Shown: in pieces, positions 1-12,105 of the stretch
How the letters are laid out: every line of letters starts with the position of its first letter
Numbering within the stretch: position 1 is the first letter of the stretch
Assembly: GCA_963930645.1 (NCBI GenBank)
Contig: OZ005649.1
Coordinates: 379,769,887-379,833,886, forward strand
DNA: 64,000 nucleotides
Reading direction: 5' to 3'
Origin: Salticus scenicus
Taxonomy: Eukaryota > Arthropoda > Arachnida > Araneae > Salticidae
Notes under the pieces: model-generated
Told to the model about the DNA's origin: nothing
Seen by the model: only the letters and a program-made list of their open reading frames with translations
Database searches by the model: none
Position numbers and translations under genes: made by a program

Positions 1-1900
1 GTGTTGTATAATAATTCTATTGACAGATATTCATGGTTATAAAGTTTTGATAAACGCATTCTTCTATACATTATACTCTTAAATATAATAATAATAAATA
101 TATACTATATATTTATATATTTCATCTTTTCGTTTTAATGTATGCGAAAACATAATTTATAAATATAAATTGCAGACTTTGGTGAAATGTATACGCATAC
201 TTATTTCCTTCAAAATAAATGGTTTGTATATAACATGTTTAAAAAGCTGAAAAATAAGGAGTGAAATTTAATAGCTTCTTAACTATGTAATAAATAACTC
301 CATTAAATTATATTGTTTTAAGAAAAGCTGATCTTGATTAATTGATTAGAAAAGATGACATTCTTTATTGCCAATTACTTTTAGCTGATTTATGGCAACT
401 CGTTTTAACAAAGACTTTTAAAGATAGCGTAATGTTTAGAAATTTCCTTCTATAAAATGCTCAAAGCATAAAAGTTTCTTTTTCTACACTTTCTTTTTTT
501 TAAATATTTTGTTATATTTTTAAATAATTAAAGTTTTCGATTGAATTGCCTAGCAATGTAGGAATTTTTTTTTTATTTGCTATATGTAGATGACTATGTG
601 AGTTTCTATTTTTACGATATATAAACATTTTCCCCGTAAAATCCATAAAAATTAAATACTTTTTAATATACATAACAGGTTATAACAATATTGAATTTTT
701 CCATATTTGTTCTCGATTATTTACTGTACATTTTTTTTCTCTTACACACACACGCCACACAGACACACACATGTATAAATGTGAGTGGGTGTCATATTAT
801 TCGGAAAAAAATTCATTTTCTAAATAGCCAATTTATTCAAAATTAGTCAATTTTTTGTTTTTTTATTTACTTATTAATATTAATATTATTATTATTTGAA
901 AAAGGAAAACATATTTAGAATGTTGCAATATTATAAGTAAATAGACCTGAGGCAATTTTTATATTTTCCTTGTGTAAAATTTTTTGATGGAAGCTAGAGT
1001 GTAAAATTTTAAATGAATTATAATAATTTAATGATTTTTTTTAATGAATTATGATTTTACTAGAAGATTTAATTCTTATTATAATAATAAAAATAAATTA
1101 TATCTTAATATTTTAAATTAAATGTATCTATTAACAATTAAAGATGATAACAAACACAGTTGAAGGAGCAACTATAAATTTGTTCGTTACCTTAAAACAT
1201 TAATAATGTAAATAATATACAAAATTTGGATATTAAACATTTATTTAAGAATTTAAAACTGTATGAACTTAACAATGTCATGAATTTGTTTTTCATTTCA
1301 TATTAAAAGAATTACAATTTTCAAATAATATTGATTCATATTATTTTTAACCTTTAATTAATTATGTAAATAATCATAGTTATCTTCATCAAAATAAGTA
1401 AATTTATATCGAAAAGAAGTCGACATTCCACAAGGTCTAGAAGTTTAGAATACAGTACACATCCGCACAACATGGGGAGAGAGTTACCAAAAAAATACTA
1501 CAATTTTATTTTTAACACTAATAAAGCTATTGTTCAATCTATTGTTTTATTACATCTGATTTATTATTTTATTTTTTGTATAAAGCGGTTACTTTGATAT
1601 AAAATTAGAGGTGTTAAAAAATAAAATTGCAGTATTCATCTAGAAACCTTGCCCCCACATTGTAAGGGAGTCGAACTGTATACAAATTTATCAAAATATT
1701 GACAATATAATAGAAGTATCTACAGATAATAAAAAATATTATGAAATTCAACTATACTCGTAATTTAACACTGATTACAAATTGTCTAAATAATAATACT
1801 ATACTATTTCTCGATTTAAAAAGTGAAACGTGCGATTTTGAAACCCTTGAAATAGTAAGTTACAATAGGAATCAGAGAACGAGAGTGGTGCCATCTGGAC
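1..1900. other. AT-rich non-coding DNA
   Basis: No ORF, RNA gene or terminal inverted repeat is visible. The stretch holds short poly-T tracts, an AC-rich microsatellite near 743-772 and many AAT/TAA runs. The counterpart in copy B starts at 28,639 and is similar throughout, with small indels. Confidence 0.6.
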
Positions 1901-1938
1901 AACAAACCCAGTAACCCTGATATTGGTATTCAGTTGAG

Positions 1939-2100
1939 ATGGCTTCATGGACCGGTGAACAACGCGCTTTTGCTGTGAAGGTGTTTTACAGAAACAACGA
2001 CAGCTACGTGGCTGCGCAGCGTGTATTTCGGGCTCATTACAATCTCCCACGTCATGCCCCAGTTCACAGACGTCGCACACAGTTTGAACGCCACAGAATT
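1939..2100 (+). pseudogene. N-terminal fragment of a DUF4817-type transposase (copy A)
   Basis: A 68-residue ORF begins MASWTGEQRAFAVKVFYRNN and continues with SYVAAQRVFRAHYNLPRHAP. This matches the N-terminal helix-turn-helix (DUF4817-like) of mariner-related transposases that are abundant in arthropod genomes. Only the DNA-binding start is present. Past residue ~45 the frame drifts, and no DDE domain follows. In copy B the same stretch is frameshifted and interrupted by a 3.4-kb insertion. It is a dead transposon fragment, not a host gene. Confidence 0.75.
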
Positions 2101-2330
2101 GAATTTTATTCATTTTGTGGAAAACTTTGTGAAGTTGTAAGTTAAATAAATGTATGTTAAAAATATTAAGGTAAAAGTGTAAATGAATTCACAATTTTAT
2201 ATAATATAATATTATTGAATCACGCAAAAATAAGGATATAATTTATCATTCAAAAGGTAAACAGAAAATTTAATACTTCAGTTCAAACGAAACTATGTAA
2301 ATTAAAATACATTAAAATAAAACAGCTAAT

Positions 2331-2334
<4 letters not shown>

Positions 2335-2361
<27 letters not shown>
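2335..2361. repeat. (TA)n microsatellite
   Basis: An uninterrupted TA dinucleotide run. The copy B counterpart near 34,378-34,400 is shorter and mixed with TG, showing slippage since duplication. Confidence 0.9.
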
Positions 2362-3456
2362 CAATTTAAGAAACTTACATTATTCTAATTTCGTTCAACT
2401 CGTAATATTTTTAAAAAGGGACACTTTTAAAATCAGAAATGCTTATTTCTTATTATCTGAGTTTTTCTGAACTTTATATATTAACATAATTTCCCAGAAT
2501 ATCTTTGACATGGACATGAATACAAATTAACAGTTAGAGGAACAATTAATTAATATATATTCCCTATTTATCTAAACTTTCTAGAACGAAATATAATTAC
2601 TTCTCACATTTTGCTTCCAGATTGTAACCTACTTTTGATTTTTCTAACTTTTTTTTCACTAAAATAATATAAAATAATAATAATAATAATAAATAAATAA
2701 ATAAATAATCGGTCTTCATACATAAATTGCTACATGATATATTTAAATGCATTTCAATTTACAATTGTATTTTTTATAAGCAAAACATTAAAAATTAGGG
2801 GGTTTTTTTATAAGGTGAGTTTTAGTAATATTATATTTTATGTTACTTTTGGTAATAATATGGACGTTTTGATAATGAATTACTAAAATTGTTATAATCA
2901 TATTTTGTACTTTTACAAGATAATGTATTTAAAGAATATACAAATTCAAGATTAAAATTTTATTTTTACTTGGTGATGATTTTTGTAAAACGGTAATAAT
3001 ATCTATGTGACAAACCTGGTTAATTATGTTGCTAGATTAAACGTTGCTAGATTTTAAGCCCAGATTCAGTCAGATTAGAAAAGTAGAAGTATTTGAATAC
3101 AATTTTGCAAACACTTCGGTATTGTTATGATTTTCGTGAAGTATGGTTTAAGAAAATGTCACTATCTAATGAAAATGTATTTTAAATGATTTATCAAATA
3201 CAGGCTTCGTAAATTTCAATTTCATATAGATTTCAACATTATTCTAAAAAAATACATTTCTAATCTAATGAGTTTATAATGGTCTCTTTAAAAACAATTA
3301 AATAAATAAAAAAAATCAATTCTGTACATTTGATAATTTAAATGACTGTATTTTGAGAAATTAACGATGTTTACTTCAGAAATTTATAGGATACAAGTTG
3401 CCACAAAGCAACTAATGGAAATTAATTAATTTGAAGAACCACATTTTAAGTCAATG
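2362..3456. other. AT-rich non-coding DNA
   Basis: No gene or element boundary is visible apart from an (AAT)/(AAAT) run near 2,675-2,708. The site where a 379-bp MITE sits in copy B is empty here, near 2,548-2,562. Confidence 0.55.
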
Positions 3457-3946
3457 TATACTAGCTGGATAAACCAGCTGGATGGCCAGAGACCCACGAA
3501 AATTTTTACAAAAAACATGCTCTCGGGCGCCTGCGGCGTCAATCGTAATTTGTTCTCTGCAAACGTCGCATAATTTTAAAATATTAAAAATTCAAATATT
3601 TTTTAATAAAATCTAAACGTAGCTCTAATTCAACGTAAAATACACTCAAATCAATGAAAATCAAATAAACAAATCAAATCTCGTAATTCCTCATAACGTT
3701 GCTCTAGTTCAACGTAAAATACGCTCAAGCCAATGAAAATCGAATAAACTAACCAAATCTCTCCTAAGATTCTCCATTCTGCGTCATTATAGAAATGGGA
3801 AGTTTTATTTTCATATTTTTATTAATTAAAATAAAACTAATCAAAAATTCGAAAATGTGACTTTGATGTACACAGTGAACCTACAGAGGGCACCTTTGTG
3901 CTAAATCATGTGAGTTGAATCCGTTTTCGAGAACAGTGAAATATAC

Positions 3947-3960
<14 letters not shown>
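3457..3960 (+). repeat. Dispersed element starting TATACTAGCTGG, with two ~80-bp internal units (copy A)
   Basis: The element begins at TATACTAGCTGG, carries a GC-richer head (about 3,480-3,560), then two tandem units of about 80 bp (from 3,618 and 3,697) built around TAGCTCTAGTTCAACGTAAA, and fades into a (TA)n tract. The copy B equivalent has five units. The ACTAGC start resembles that of the element at 30,971 and, inverted, the one at 22,940. It is non-coding and its class (SINE/LINE tail or other) is unresolved. Confidence 0.6.
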
Positions 3961-3985
<25 letters not shown>

Positions 3986-4399
3986 GATAGATATATTATA
4001 TATACAACAATTGCTCACTTAATAGTATAAGATATAAAGAGAGAGAGAAAAAAAATTAAATTTTAATTTTTTATAAATGTCTTCCTTTAAACTACTCAGA
4101 AAATAAAGAACATGAAAAATAATTTCCATTTTTCAGGTCTCATTCATCATTTCTAAACAGAAACTGTCTAGCAGTTTTTCATTTCAGAAATCACAATGAA
4201 GGATGTTCGGTCAATTTTGATGTATAATGTCTCTTGAAATATTAGATTTCACATTCCACATTTCTTCAAAATCAGATAGATGAAAGTTTAGAAAATTAAA
4301 ATTTAATTTTACGTTATTGAAAGGTGAACAATTTACATAGTTTAATGGCATTAAAACAAACTGAACATTCACAGAATAGTGTTTGACTTTAAGTTATAT

Positions 4400-4405
<6 letters not shown>

Positions 4406-4436
<31 letters not shown>
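4406..4436. repeat. (TA)n microsatellite bounding a replaced segment
   Basis: Copies A and B are homologous up to this tract and differ after it. Homology resumes at the next (TA)n, at 5,167. Confidence 0.85.
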
Positions 4437-4437
<1 letters not shown>

Positions 4438-5164
4438 CTTCTTTTCTGGATTTATAAATTAAAAAAATATATAATAACTGGTTTATTGGGATTTATGATA
4501 AAAGACAAAATTTTAACTTTAAAGTTTGTAATTTAACAAATTGGTTCACCTGTATTAGTCATAAAGTTAAAAAAAAATATTCTGTTCACACAAATAAACA
4601 GAATTAAAATGATTTGCAATGACAATTTTAACCTGAATCTGGCTATGAAAACTCTCAAAAACATACTAACAGCTAACAGCTATTCTGTTATTTTAATCAA
4701 TAAACATTTCAGTATTCTTGATGACATTCCCACTTAAGGTTTGTTGTTCCATATTGGGCGACATTTAAGTGCAGGTAAGTTGTCCTACTAGCTGAAACGG
4801 GTTCTGTGTTTATAATGAGGGTGGTTTTCAATTTTGCAAATTCTGACTATTCCAGTTTGTTCATGTATGTATTTATATATTCTTGTATTATTTATATTCT
4901 TGTATTTTATATTGATGTATTATATTTTCTGCTTTATTTCTGAATTTAATTCTTTTTACGCTTTGTATTAATTAAAATTCGTTTGCTGTATGGTCTTGCT
5001 TCCATCTGTGAGACGTTGGGGACTAGAAACGTGTTTTTTTTTGGTTAAATTACCAGCGTTTCGTCAGAAACCTCTCATATTCCTTTCCCTACATGGGGGA
5101 GCTCCCCTTATGAAGGCCCTCATGTGTTTTGGGATTAAATTTTCATCTGGCTTTTATTATTTTG

Positions 5165-5166
<2 letters not shown>
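4437..5166. other. Segment present only in copy A, between two (TA)n tracts
   Basis: At the same place copy B carries unrelated DNA (37,117-37,772). The A segment contains no recognisable protein. A 116-codon ORF from 4,990 merely reads through the (TA)n tract as Tyr-Ile repeats and is not a gene. It could be a truncated retroelement that entered or left through the TA tract. Its class is unknown. Confidence 0.6.

Positions 5167-5203
<37 letters not shown>
5167..5203. repeat. (TA)n microsatellite
   Basis: A TA run that marks the point where homology between copies A and B resumes (B tract at 37,773-37,812). Confidence 0.9.
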
Positions 5204-5205
<2 letters not shown>

Positions 5206-5576
5206 CGTTGGACATTGATTATTAACGTTTTCCCAATAGGTGTACTTGTTGTATCGTACAACTTTCAGTGTTCTTTAGCTACATTATTACACAACGTACA
5301 GACAAAAGGTCTGAAAGGCATTAATCATTCTCAAACATAGTTGTAAAGCTTCAAAATTTCTTAATGCAAAAGAAAATGCTTCTTTTAGATTCGAATTGCA
5401 ACCTTTAATCTGTCTGAATATTTTAGTGCAACCCTGTAAATTGGTAGGTTAACTATATCTTATTCTATACAAAACATTATTTTAGCATATTAACAATAAC
5501 TTTGTTATTTTACATGTATTTCACAGTAGCAATTTTTTTAAATGTAATTTATTTAAATGTCTGCCCTAAAACATAG

Positions 5577-6500
5577 CGCATTCGCATTTTTTGAGTGTTC
5601 CTGTACACAAAACAGTTAGGCAGCATCTATAGTTACCATTTTAAATAGGAGACATTTCATAATAAACTTGAATAACACATAAATTTTTTTAAAAATTTTT
5701 GAAAATATAAATAGATGCTGGAGGCGGACAGACAGATACACAAATTCAAATCATAATCACACTTAAAAATGGTTATAAAGTGTTAAAAACGTTTAATTTA
5801 AAAATGTAATTTCTGCAAATTTCCAATGATATCCCTTAATATAACTGAATATTTTTTTGTGGCAATGTAAATCTTAATGCTAACCATACTTTACTCTATA
5901 GAAAGACTTCTTTTTGTGCATTTGAATAACATATTTTAACTTAACCCTCGCTTTCTCAAGATCAAAGCATTTCTGCAGAAAAATTGTTTTCATGTGATAA
6001 TTGGCACGTTTGGCGAAAATCACCAGTACCGCACTTTTTTGTAGCGTTTAGAAGTTACTATATTCTACTGGTTACGTTTGCTATCTCTGGCGAATTAGCG
6101 CACTTTTTTAATTAGGCGGGCTTAACTAAATTTCATCTGCAAAATGTGGTGAAAATGACCCCATCTTGGGAAAGCGAAGGTTAATTAATATTCGTGCAAA
6201 GTAAAGGTATTAAAATTTGTTTTATAGAACAATCTCTCATAGAACACAATGCTTTGGAATACTTTCAGGTTTCCGTGTACACAAACCGGCGGTGTTATTT
6301 ACTCCATTTTCTTATAGAAATGCCTTTCATAGAACATAATGCTTTGGAATACTTTTAGGTGTCTCTTTACACAAACCAGTCGAGGTATTCACTCCATTTT
6401 CAATAGGGAATATCCGATAATGAACTTGAATATAACATTTGCGGGAGTTAGAGCGTGGACAGACAGACAAACCGACGTCATTAACTCTTTTCAACCTTAT
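5577..6500. repeat. Cluster of ~100-bp related modules with GACAGACAGA tails (copy A)
   Basis: Three related blocks share the pattern GCTTTGGAATACTTT, then GTGT(C)CCTGTACACAAACC, then CCATTTT, then GGAANAT-CCGATAATGAACTTGAAT. They lie near 5,590-5,690, 6,240-6,320 and 6,330-6,480, and two end in GGACAGACAGA motifs. Compared with copy B, about 100 bp between the second and third modules is missing here (near 6,312). The modules look like a dispersed non-coding repeat. No protein is encoded. Confidence 0.6.
5945..6180. mobile_element. piggyBac-type MITE with TTAA target duplication (copy A)
   Basis: A 236-bp element is flanked on both sides by TTAA (5,941-5,944 and 6,181-6,184). Its ends are inverted repeats: left CCCTCGCTTTCTCAAGAT, right (reverse complement) CCTTCGCTTTCCCAAGAT. 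TTAA duplication with CCC-starting ends is characteristic of the piggyBac superfamily. No transposase is encoded, so it is non-autonomous. The copy B version (38,586-38,814) has better-matched ends, so the insertion predates the duplication. Confidence 0.8.
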
Positions 6501-7499
6501 TGGAAAGTGTTAAAATGGAACATAATACAAGATTGTGTTTTAAAAATTAGCTGAAAAACATTTTTATAATACATTTTACCCAATCATTTTTATAAATCAT
6601 TCCGTTATTTACAATATACAAACATTTTTATTTTATTTTTTCCCCAAAACATAAATTCTTTTTCAGAAATGCTCCCTTCGTTTGATAATGTGAAATATTT
6701 TCTAAATTAAAAATATTTAAATTTTTAATCCCTTACATTAAAAATATTAAATAAATACAAATTTAATAATCAAAAACAAATGCAAATGTCAAATATTCCT
6801 AAAACAAACAAAATTAAAATAACTGTCTAATACTTTATTTGTTTTCTAAAATTAATATTTCACAAAGTTCTGTTCATTTCATGGGAATTTTTATATATTT
6901 TCGTAAGTATGTATTTTAATTAAAATAAACGATTGCGCGTTTTAGAAAAATATATCATTATTAGAAATGCTGTTACTAAGTTTTATATTTAATTATTTTA
7001 TTTGCACATTTAAGCATTAACTTTTATTTAAAAATTTTTATCACATATTTTTCCCTTTTTAAAAATTTCAGAAATAAAATGGATTTTTTATTAGTTGATA
7101 TATTTTGTATCAACTGTCTTATTGAACTGAAAAACACGGCGTTAGCTAGATACTGGTTAATATCTGTACCAATTTTCATATCGATTTGTTCAACTGTATA
7201 CTTTGTATAGCGAAAAAACCTGACATAAAATGACATCCATTATCCATTTGCGTTGCAAGGCAATTCCGATCATTTAAATTATACTGCCACCGGAATTCGT
7301 AAACTAAATTAAACTAAAAGAAATTTTAAATTTTAGGGGTTAAAAAACCGACCTTTTCTGCTATGTTATAAACGTAAATTTTTGCTAATAAATTTCCGGG
7401 ATGAATTTTTGCAGCTGGATCTTAAATTTTGCGTCCTCGCAGCGAGGTCAGCGCGCGTTAAGGGGTTTTAAACCAAAATAAAACAGGAGTCCAGATATA
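6501..7499. other. AT-rich non-coding DNA
   Basis: No gene is visible. A 70-codon minus-strand ORF (7,024-7,236) has a counterpart in copy B at 39,732-39,944 but shows no recognisable domain and is probably a chance reading frame. A GC-richer stretch at 7,430-7,460 before the next transposon is absent from copy B. Confidence 0.5.
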
Positions 7500-8354
7500 C
7501 AGGGTGAAAGTTATTGAACTATATGAAATGAAACATAAATTACATACGAACTACAGCGTGCAGAAACTTTATTCTACATGTAAACGTCACTACAGATATT
7601 CGGATTTAGGTTATGACACGTTCGATATGCCTACCATCATTGGTGATGATGTGGCGTAGACGAATAGTGAAATTCTGCTATGATGACCGCTGTGTCAGAA
7701 TATCGATGCTGTCGATGTCTTCCTGAATGGCTGTTTTTAGCTTAGCAATGGTTTTGGGGTTATTTCTGTACACCTTGTATTTAATATAGCCCCACAAAAA
7801 AGGAGTCGCAGGGTTTCAGATCAGGAGAATATGGCGGCTAATCGAGGCCCATGCCAGTGACCTCTGGGTACCCCAGAACCCGAATGAAAACCCCAAAGTG
7901 CTCCTCTAGGAAATGAAATATTCTCCTGCTTCGATGGGGGACGAGCTCCGTCTCGCATGAACCACATCTTGTCGAAATCAGGAGCACTTTGGCCAATGGG
8001 GTGAAATAATTTCAAATACCTTTATGTACCTTTCAATATTCACCATGTCGTCAACGAATATCGTTTATTCCTTGACTGGACATTGCACACCACACAGTCA
8101 CCCGTAGAAGGTAGAGAGACTTCTCTATCTCTGTTATTGCTCGCGCAGTAGGCCTTCACAAGCGCTATACGCTGAGACATGCTGTTCAGGCACCATTTTC
8201 ACTTGCAAATGGCCGACTAAAACAAGGTACGTGCACAAGTGCATACTACTTCCCATCATGACCAGCGGCCAACCGTGCAGTTTGTACGTCCTAACGCGAA
8301 CCGTTCGGAAGTTATGGCAATATTATTTCATATAGTTCAATAATTGTCACCCTG
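7500..8354 (-). mobile_element. CAGGGTG-ended mariner-like transposon remnant (copy A)
   Basis: The 855-bp element has ~30-bp terminal inverted repeats: left begins CAGGGTGAAAGTTATTGAAC, right (reverse complement) begins CAGGGTGACAATTATTGAAC. It is flanked by TA on both sides (7,498-7,499 and 8,355-8,356), the target duplication of the Tc1/mariner superfamily. The minus strand holds the C-terminal half of a decayed DDE transposase. The GC content is higher than that of the surroundings. Copy B keeps both ends but has lost more than half of the interior. Confidence 0.85.
7530..8015 (-). pseudogene. C-terminal part of a mariner-like DDE transposase
   Basis: On the minus strand a 64-residue ORF (8,015 to 7,821) includes WFMRDGARPPSK and HWHGPRLAAIFS, equivalent to the family's WFQQDGAPPH (second catalytic Asp) and WPPRSPDL stretches. 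After a stop the reading continues as DLKPCDSFFVG and IKYKVYRNNPKT in shifted frames, equivalent to the DFFLWG(Y/H)LK motif and C-terminus. Stops and frameshifts make it inactive. The N-terminal half is missing. Confidence 0.8.
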
Positions 8355-8425
8355 TATATATGCATTGTGAATGGTCGTATCTGACACTATTAGGTAGGTC
8401 TCTCCTTTAATATTATATAGGATAG

Positions 8426-8429
<4 letters not shown>

Positions 8430-8466
<37 letters not shown>
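8430..8466. repeat. Poly-A tract, 37 bases
   Basis: The counterpart in copy B near 40,436-40,447 has only about a dozen A residues, so the difference arose by slippage or it is an assembly-prone site. Confidence 0.9.
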
Positions 8467-8468
<2 letters not shown>

Positions 8469-8769
8469 TTGTACTGAACAAAACATAATAGAAGTGACAT
8501 TTATAATTCTTAGGATTAAAAAAATATTTGTTGTAGAATATGACATGTTTAGTGTCAAGATTTACGGGGTCACACAAAAATATCCAGATACATTAAAGCC
8601 TATAATTGAAAATAGCGGAAATGGAATCTCCATTTGTGTTAATCGTTTCTAATACTTTCTAATAGTGTTTTAAAGTGGTTAAAATTTCAGTCAGGCTATC
8701 TGTTTTTTCTTCTGTCCGTCTGTCTGTCCATTTTTTGATAATATATGCAAAGCACATTAAAGGTTAAAT

Positions 8770-9150
8770 CTGTACTGACAAGTATAAAGGATTTAAATCC
8801 AAAAATATTGATTTTGAGTTAAGCACATAGTCAGACTCAGAAAAAAATTCTCTATCGATTCGTATAAAGGATTTAAATCCATGTCATTTCGTCTTTGAGA
8901 AAATCCATTGGTAAAAAAGTGATTCAAGTTAGAAATTTAGCTTTAATCTTTAGTATAAAATATTTAATTCAATTTTTTTCCTTTATTAAATGAAGATTGA
9001 CAATCACTGAATAGTATAAAGGGTATACATCAACCTAATCTCTTTTTCCTAATCGATTCTTCTGATTTGTTTTTAGTTAGTTTAACTTTATTTTTCGTCT
9101 TCTTAAAAATCAAGAATATGGACTTAAATCCTTTATACTTATCAGTACAG
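8770..9150. mobile_element. ~380-bp MITE, TIR starting CTGTACTGAYAAGTATAAAG (copy A)
   Basis: The ends are inverted repeats of about 32 bp: left CTGTACTGACAAGTATAAAG, right (reverse complement) CTGTACTGATAAGTATAAAG, each continuing GATTTAAATCC/GATTTAAGTCC. The motif GTATAAAGGATTTAAATCC recurs inside (near 8,863, weaker near 9,013), giving nested inverted repeats. No protein is encoded. Two more copies are in the window, at 40,744-41,115 (the duplicated partner) and 34,597-34,975 (opposite orientation, copy B only). The superfamily is not clear from the termini. Confidence 0.8.
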
Positions 9151-11501
9151 AAATAGTGCAACTAGTATGTACTCTTGGAAAGCGTTAATAATCTAAGTAA
9201 ACCGTTTGATTTTCATTCTTTTTAATTTTCAAATCGGGATGTTCTTTGCTTGATACCTTAAGAAATTTTATTTAAAAATAATATTACTCGAAACAAACAT
9301 TAAACAACAGGCAACAAGAAATATTTGAATCATTTTTTCTCTTACACACAAACGTTAATGAAAGGGCTTTTGTTTTACTGTGAGTTCCAATGTTAAAACA
9401 TTTTAATGAGACTCATTAAATTTGAATGGATTTTAAATGTAACTCGTTTCTTTTTAAAACTTGTACAATGTATTTTATTCAGTTGCACAAATTGAATGCG
9501 TTAGTTAAAAATCTTTTTTAATTTAACATAAATGCTTATTCAGTAAACAAAATGGGAACACGAAAGCATTCATTTTAATGAGATAAAAAAAAAAAGAAAA
9601 AAGTATGATAGTATTGAACAAGAATTTCAAAGGTAGTTTAACATTTAAAGTAATCGAAATATCTTATTACATTTTCATATGAATTATGCATTATTTGTCA
9701 GTGGAAAAAGAAAAAGATGTATAGTAATAATAATAAACCTTTTATAGCAATTGTTTAATTGGTAGGAAAAAAGTAATATACAAAAATAAATTTTTTTAAA
9801 CTGTATGATTTTCTTAAACTATAATACTAAATTCTTCCCAGCAAAGCAAATTTTGAAAAATCTGTAATTTGAATTTCCTGAATTTAAATAAATGAAAATA
9901 AATGAAAAGTACACATCAAAAGTAATGAGTGAATTAATTCAAAAATCAGGTTATTGTGACTTTAATTTTATATAACAATGTATTTGTTAATAAGAAGATG
10001 AAAATAATAATTACTTTGTATTCAATATTAAAATATAAAATTAATAGGAAGTATATATAAAAAAAAATTAATAATATTTTAAAATTGAAAAAAAAAGACA
10101 ATGTCAGAATAAATCTTTGTGCAGTTGTACAGAACGATTTCAATGATGCCTTTTTAAAAAATTCTGTAAAAAGAATCCTGATACGTCCTGATCTTAAATG
10201 CATACCTCTAAATGTTTTTCTACAAAAGGTCGAATTATAAATATAGAACTATGCGCAAATTACGTAAGAGATATTTTTGTCACGTAAACTACATAAATAA
10301 CGATTTGCACATTCGAATATTTCATAACTGAGAAATGTGCGTATAAGTAATGTTAAAATACACTTCATTGTCATAATTTTCTCAATTCTTTTACACAATC
10401 TGTTTACCATATGCCCACTCTGCTGTAAATATAACAACTATGATCCCTAAGAATTTAAAATGTAAATAAATAAATAAATATTAAATTTATTTTTTCAAGT
10501 AAAAGTAATGAATTTAATTTTTAAAATTCGAAATGTTGACAACTATGACCACCACATTACGGATAATAAAAGAAGCCTATAAATGATTATTTGAAATTTT
10601 ATGAGAATGTAAAATTGTGCTGGAATTAAGTTTTATGTATACGTCCTTTAAATTTGGTGACAAAAAACCATATGTAGTGTTATTTCAAAAACACGAGTAC
10701 TTTAATTAATAAAAATAATAATTCAATTAACGAAAATTACTTTAATATAATGTATGATAAGGTTTACTGAATGGTATGTAGTATGAAATTTAGACCGATA
10801 TATGCAATCTAATAATGACTTTTTAAAAACTTTCAAGAAGAATATATTATCACATTTGGACAAGTGATTACATTATGGTATGTTTTTCAGGTTTTTATTT
10901 CCTAGTTTATAATGATTAAATAATAATTATATTGGTTCAGTATTTTCTCTAATGTACAGACGTTCAACACTTTCTCTAAATTTCTTAAGCAAAAGAATAT
11001 TTCTGATCGAATTAGTTCAATTTTTTCTTCAGCAGGTGGCGTTTTAATTTTAAATTACTTTTTACTCTCACGCAGTACATTTTACAACGGAACTAGAACA
11101 ATGAATGTTTAATGTGATGGCCGTCATTCATGACAATGGCCGTCAAATGTTGTGCTTTGGGAATTCTCATGACAAAGCTTAATTAACAATGTCTTATCTC
11201 TAACCGATATCATGATTATCGTTTAGGAATGATTAACAGCAGTAATAAACAATAAATGTTTAATTTAAATATTCGCTAAAATCATATGCAGCGCACTAAA
11301 TTCAAATTAATCAATATTCTCAATATGTCGTCATTTGAGAAGGAGGATCTGTTTAAAATGTGAGAGGATATTGCGAATATAGCGCCAACTATTGTGACTA
11401 ATATACATATAACTAATATACATATGTATATAAATCAACGATTTTTCTGATAATTTCAGTGATAATCGCATTGTGCTACGGTCAATTCTTTTTGAATAAC
11501 A

Positions 11502-11538
<37 letters not shown>

Positions 11539-12060
11539 CCTCTGTGACTTTTAGATAACCTATATTACTATCTATAACTGACATCAAATTTATGTGTATA
11601 TTATCATGGTTAAACTGTTTGTCACATAATGAATTTATAGATCATAAATATAGTTAAAGTAATGGTTCTTTTTAAAGAACGTGATGTCCTTAGAATTCCT
11701 GCCTGGTTTACATGGAATGTTTCACCCCAAATATACCGGTATATTATAAGGGATACCTACTCGATGTGTATTTTAAGCGGTGTTTTACTCATATTGGACA
11801 AGAAAAAAGTAAAATTGAATTACAAGGTGAGGATGCAAGTAGATTCCCTCATGCATAAATATATCGCATTGTTAAAAGAGTATATAATCTATATTCGTAT
11901 AGAATTCATAATGAATAAGCATTAACAGCTCATTAATGAGTTATGTAAACACGATTGTGAGGCACCTGATTTAAAGTTCGAATGGTAAGTAAATCTATTT
12001 ACAAATTTTTACATGAAAAATCTGTCTATTGTGTATAATTTTGAAACCAGTACAAAAAAT
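9151..12060. other. AT-rich non-coding DNA with microsatellites
   Basis: No gene is supported. An 87-codon ORF at 11,662-11,925 has an 80-codon counterpart in copy B (43,837-44,079). Most differences between the two change the amino acid, so there is no sign of protein constraint. An (AT)n run followed by poly-T lies at 11,503-11,538. The short repeat GGCCGTCATTCATGACAATGG near 11,119-11,143 is a small inverted repeat. Confidence 0.5.
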
Positions 12061-12062
12061 AA

Positions 12063-12066
12063 TATA

Positions 12067-12099
<33 letters not shown>
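12063..12099. repeat. (TA)n microsatellite
   Basis: A TA-rich run with two TG interruptions. In copy B the equivalent site (about 44,240) is much shorter. Confidence 0.85.

Positions 12100-12105
<6 letters not shown>

Noticed and set aside
4990..5340. 116-codon ORF
   Set aside because: It depends on reading a (TA)n tract as Tyr-Ile repeats, and its first part is absent from copy B.
11662..11925. 87-codon ORF conserved in position in copy B (43,837-44,079)
   Set aside because: I compared codons between the copies. About 14 codons change the amino acid against about 3 silent changes, so there is no purifying selection. No domain is recognised.
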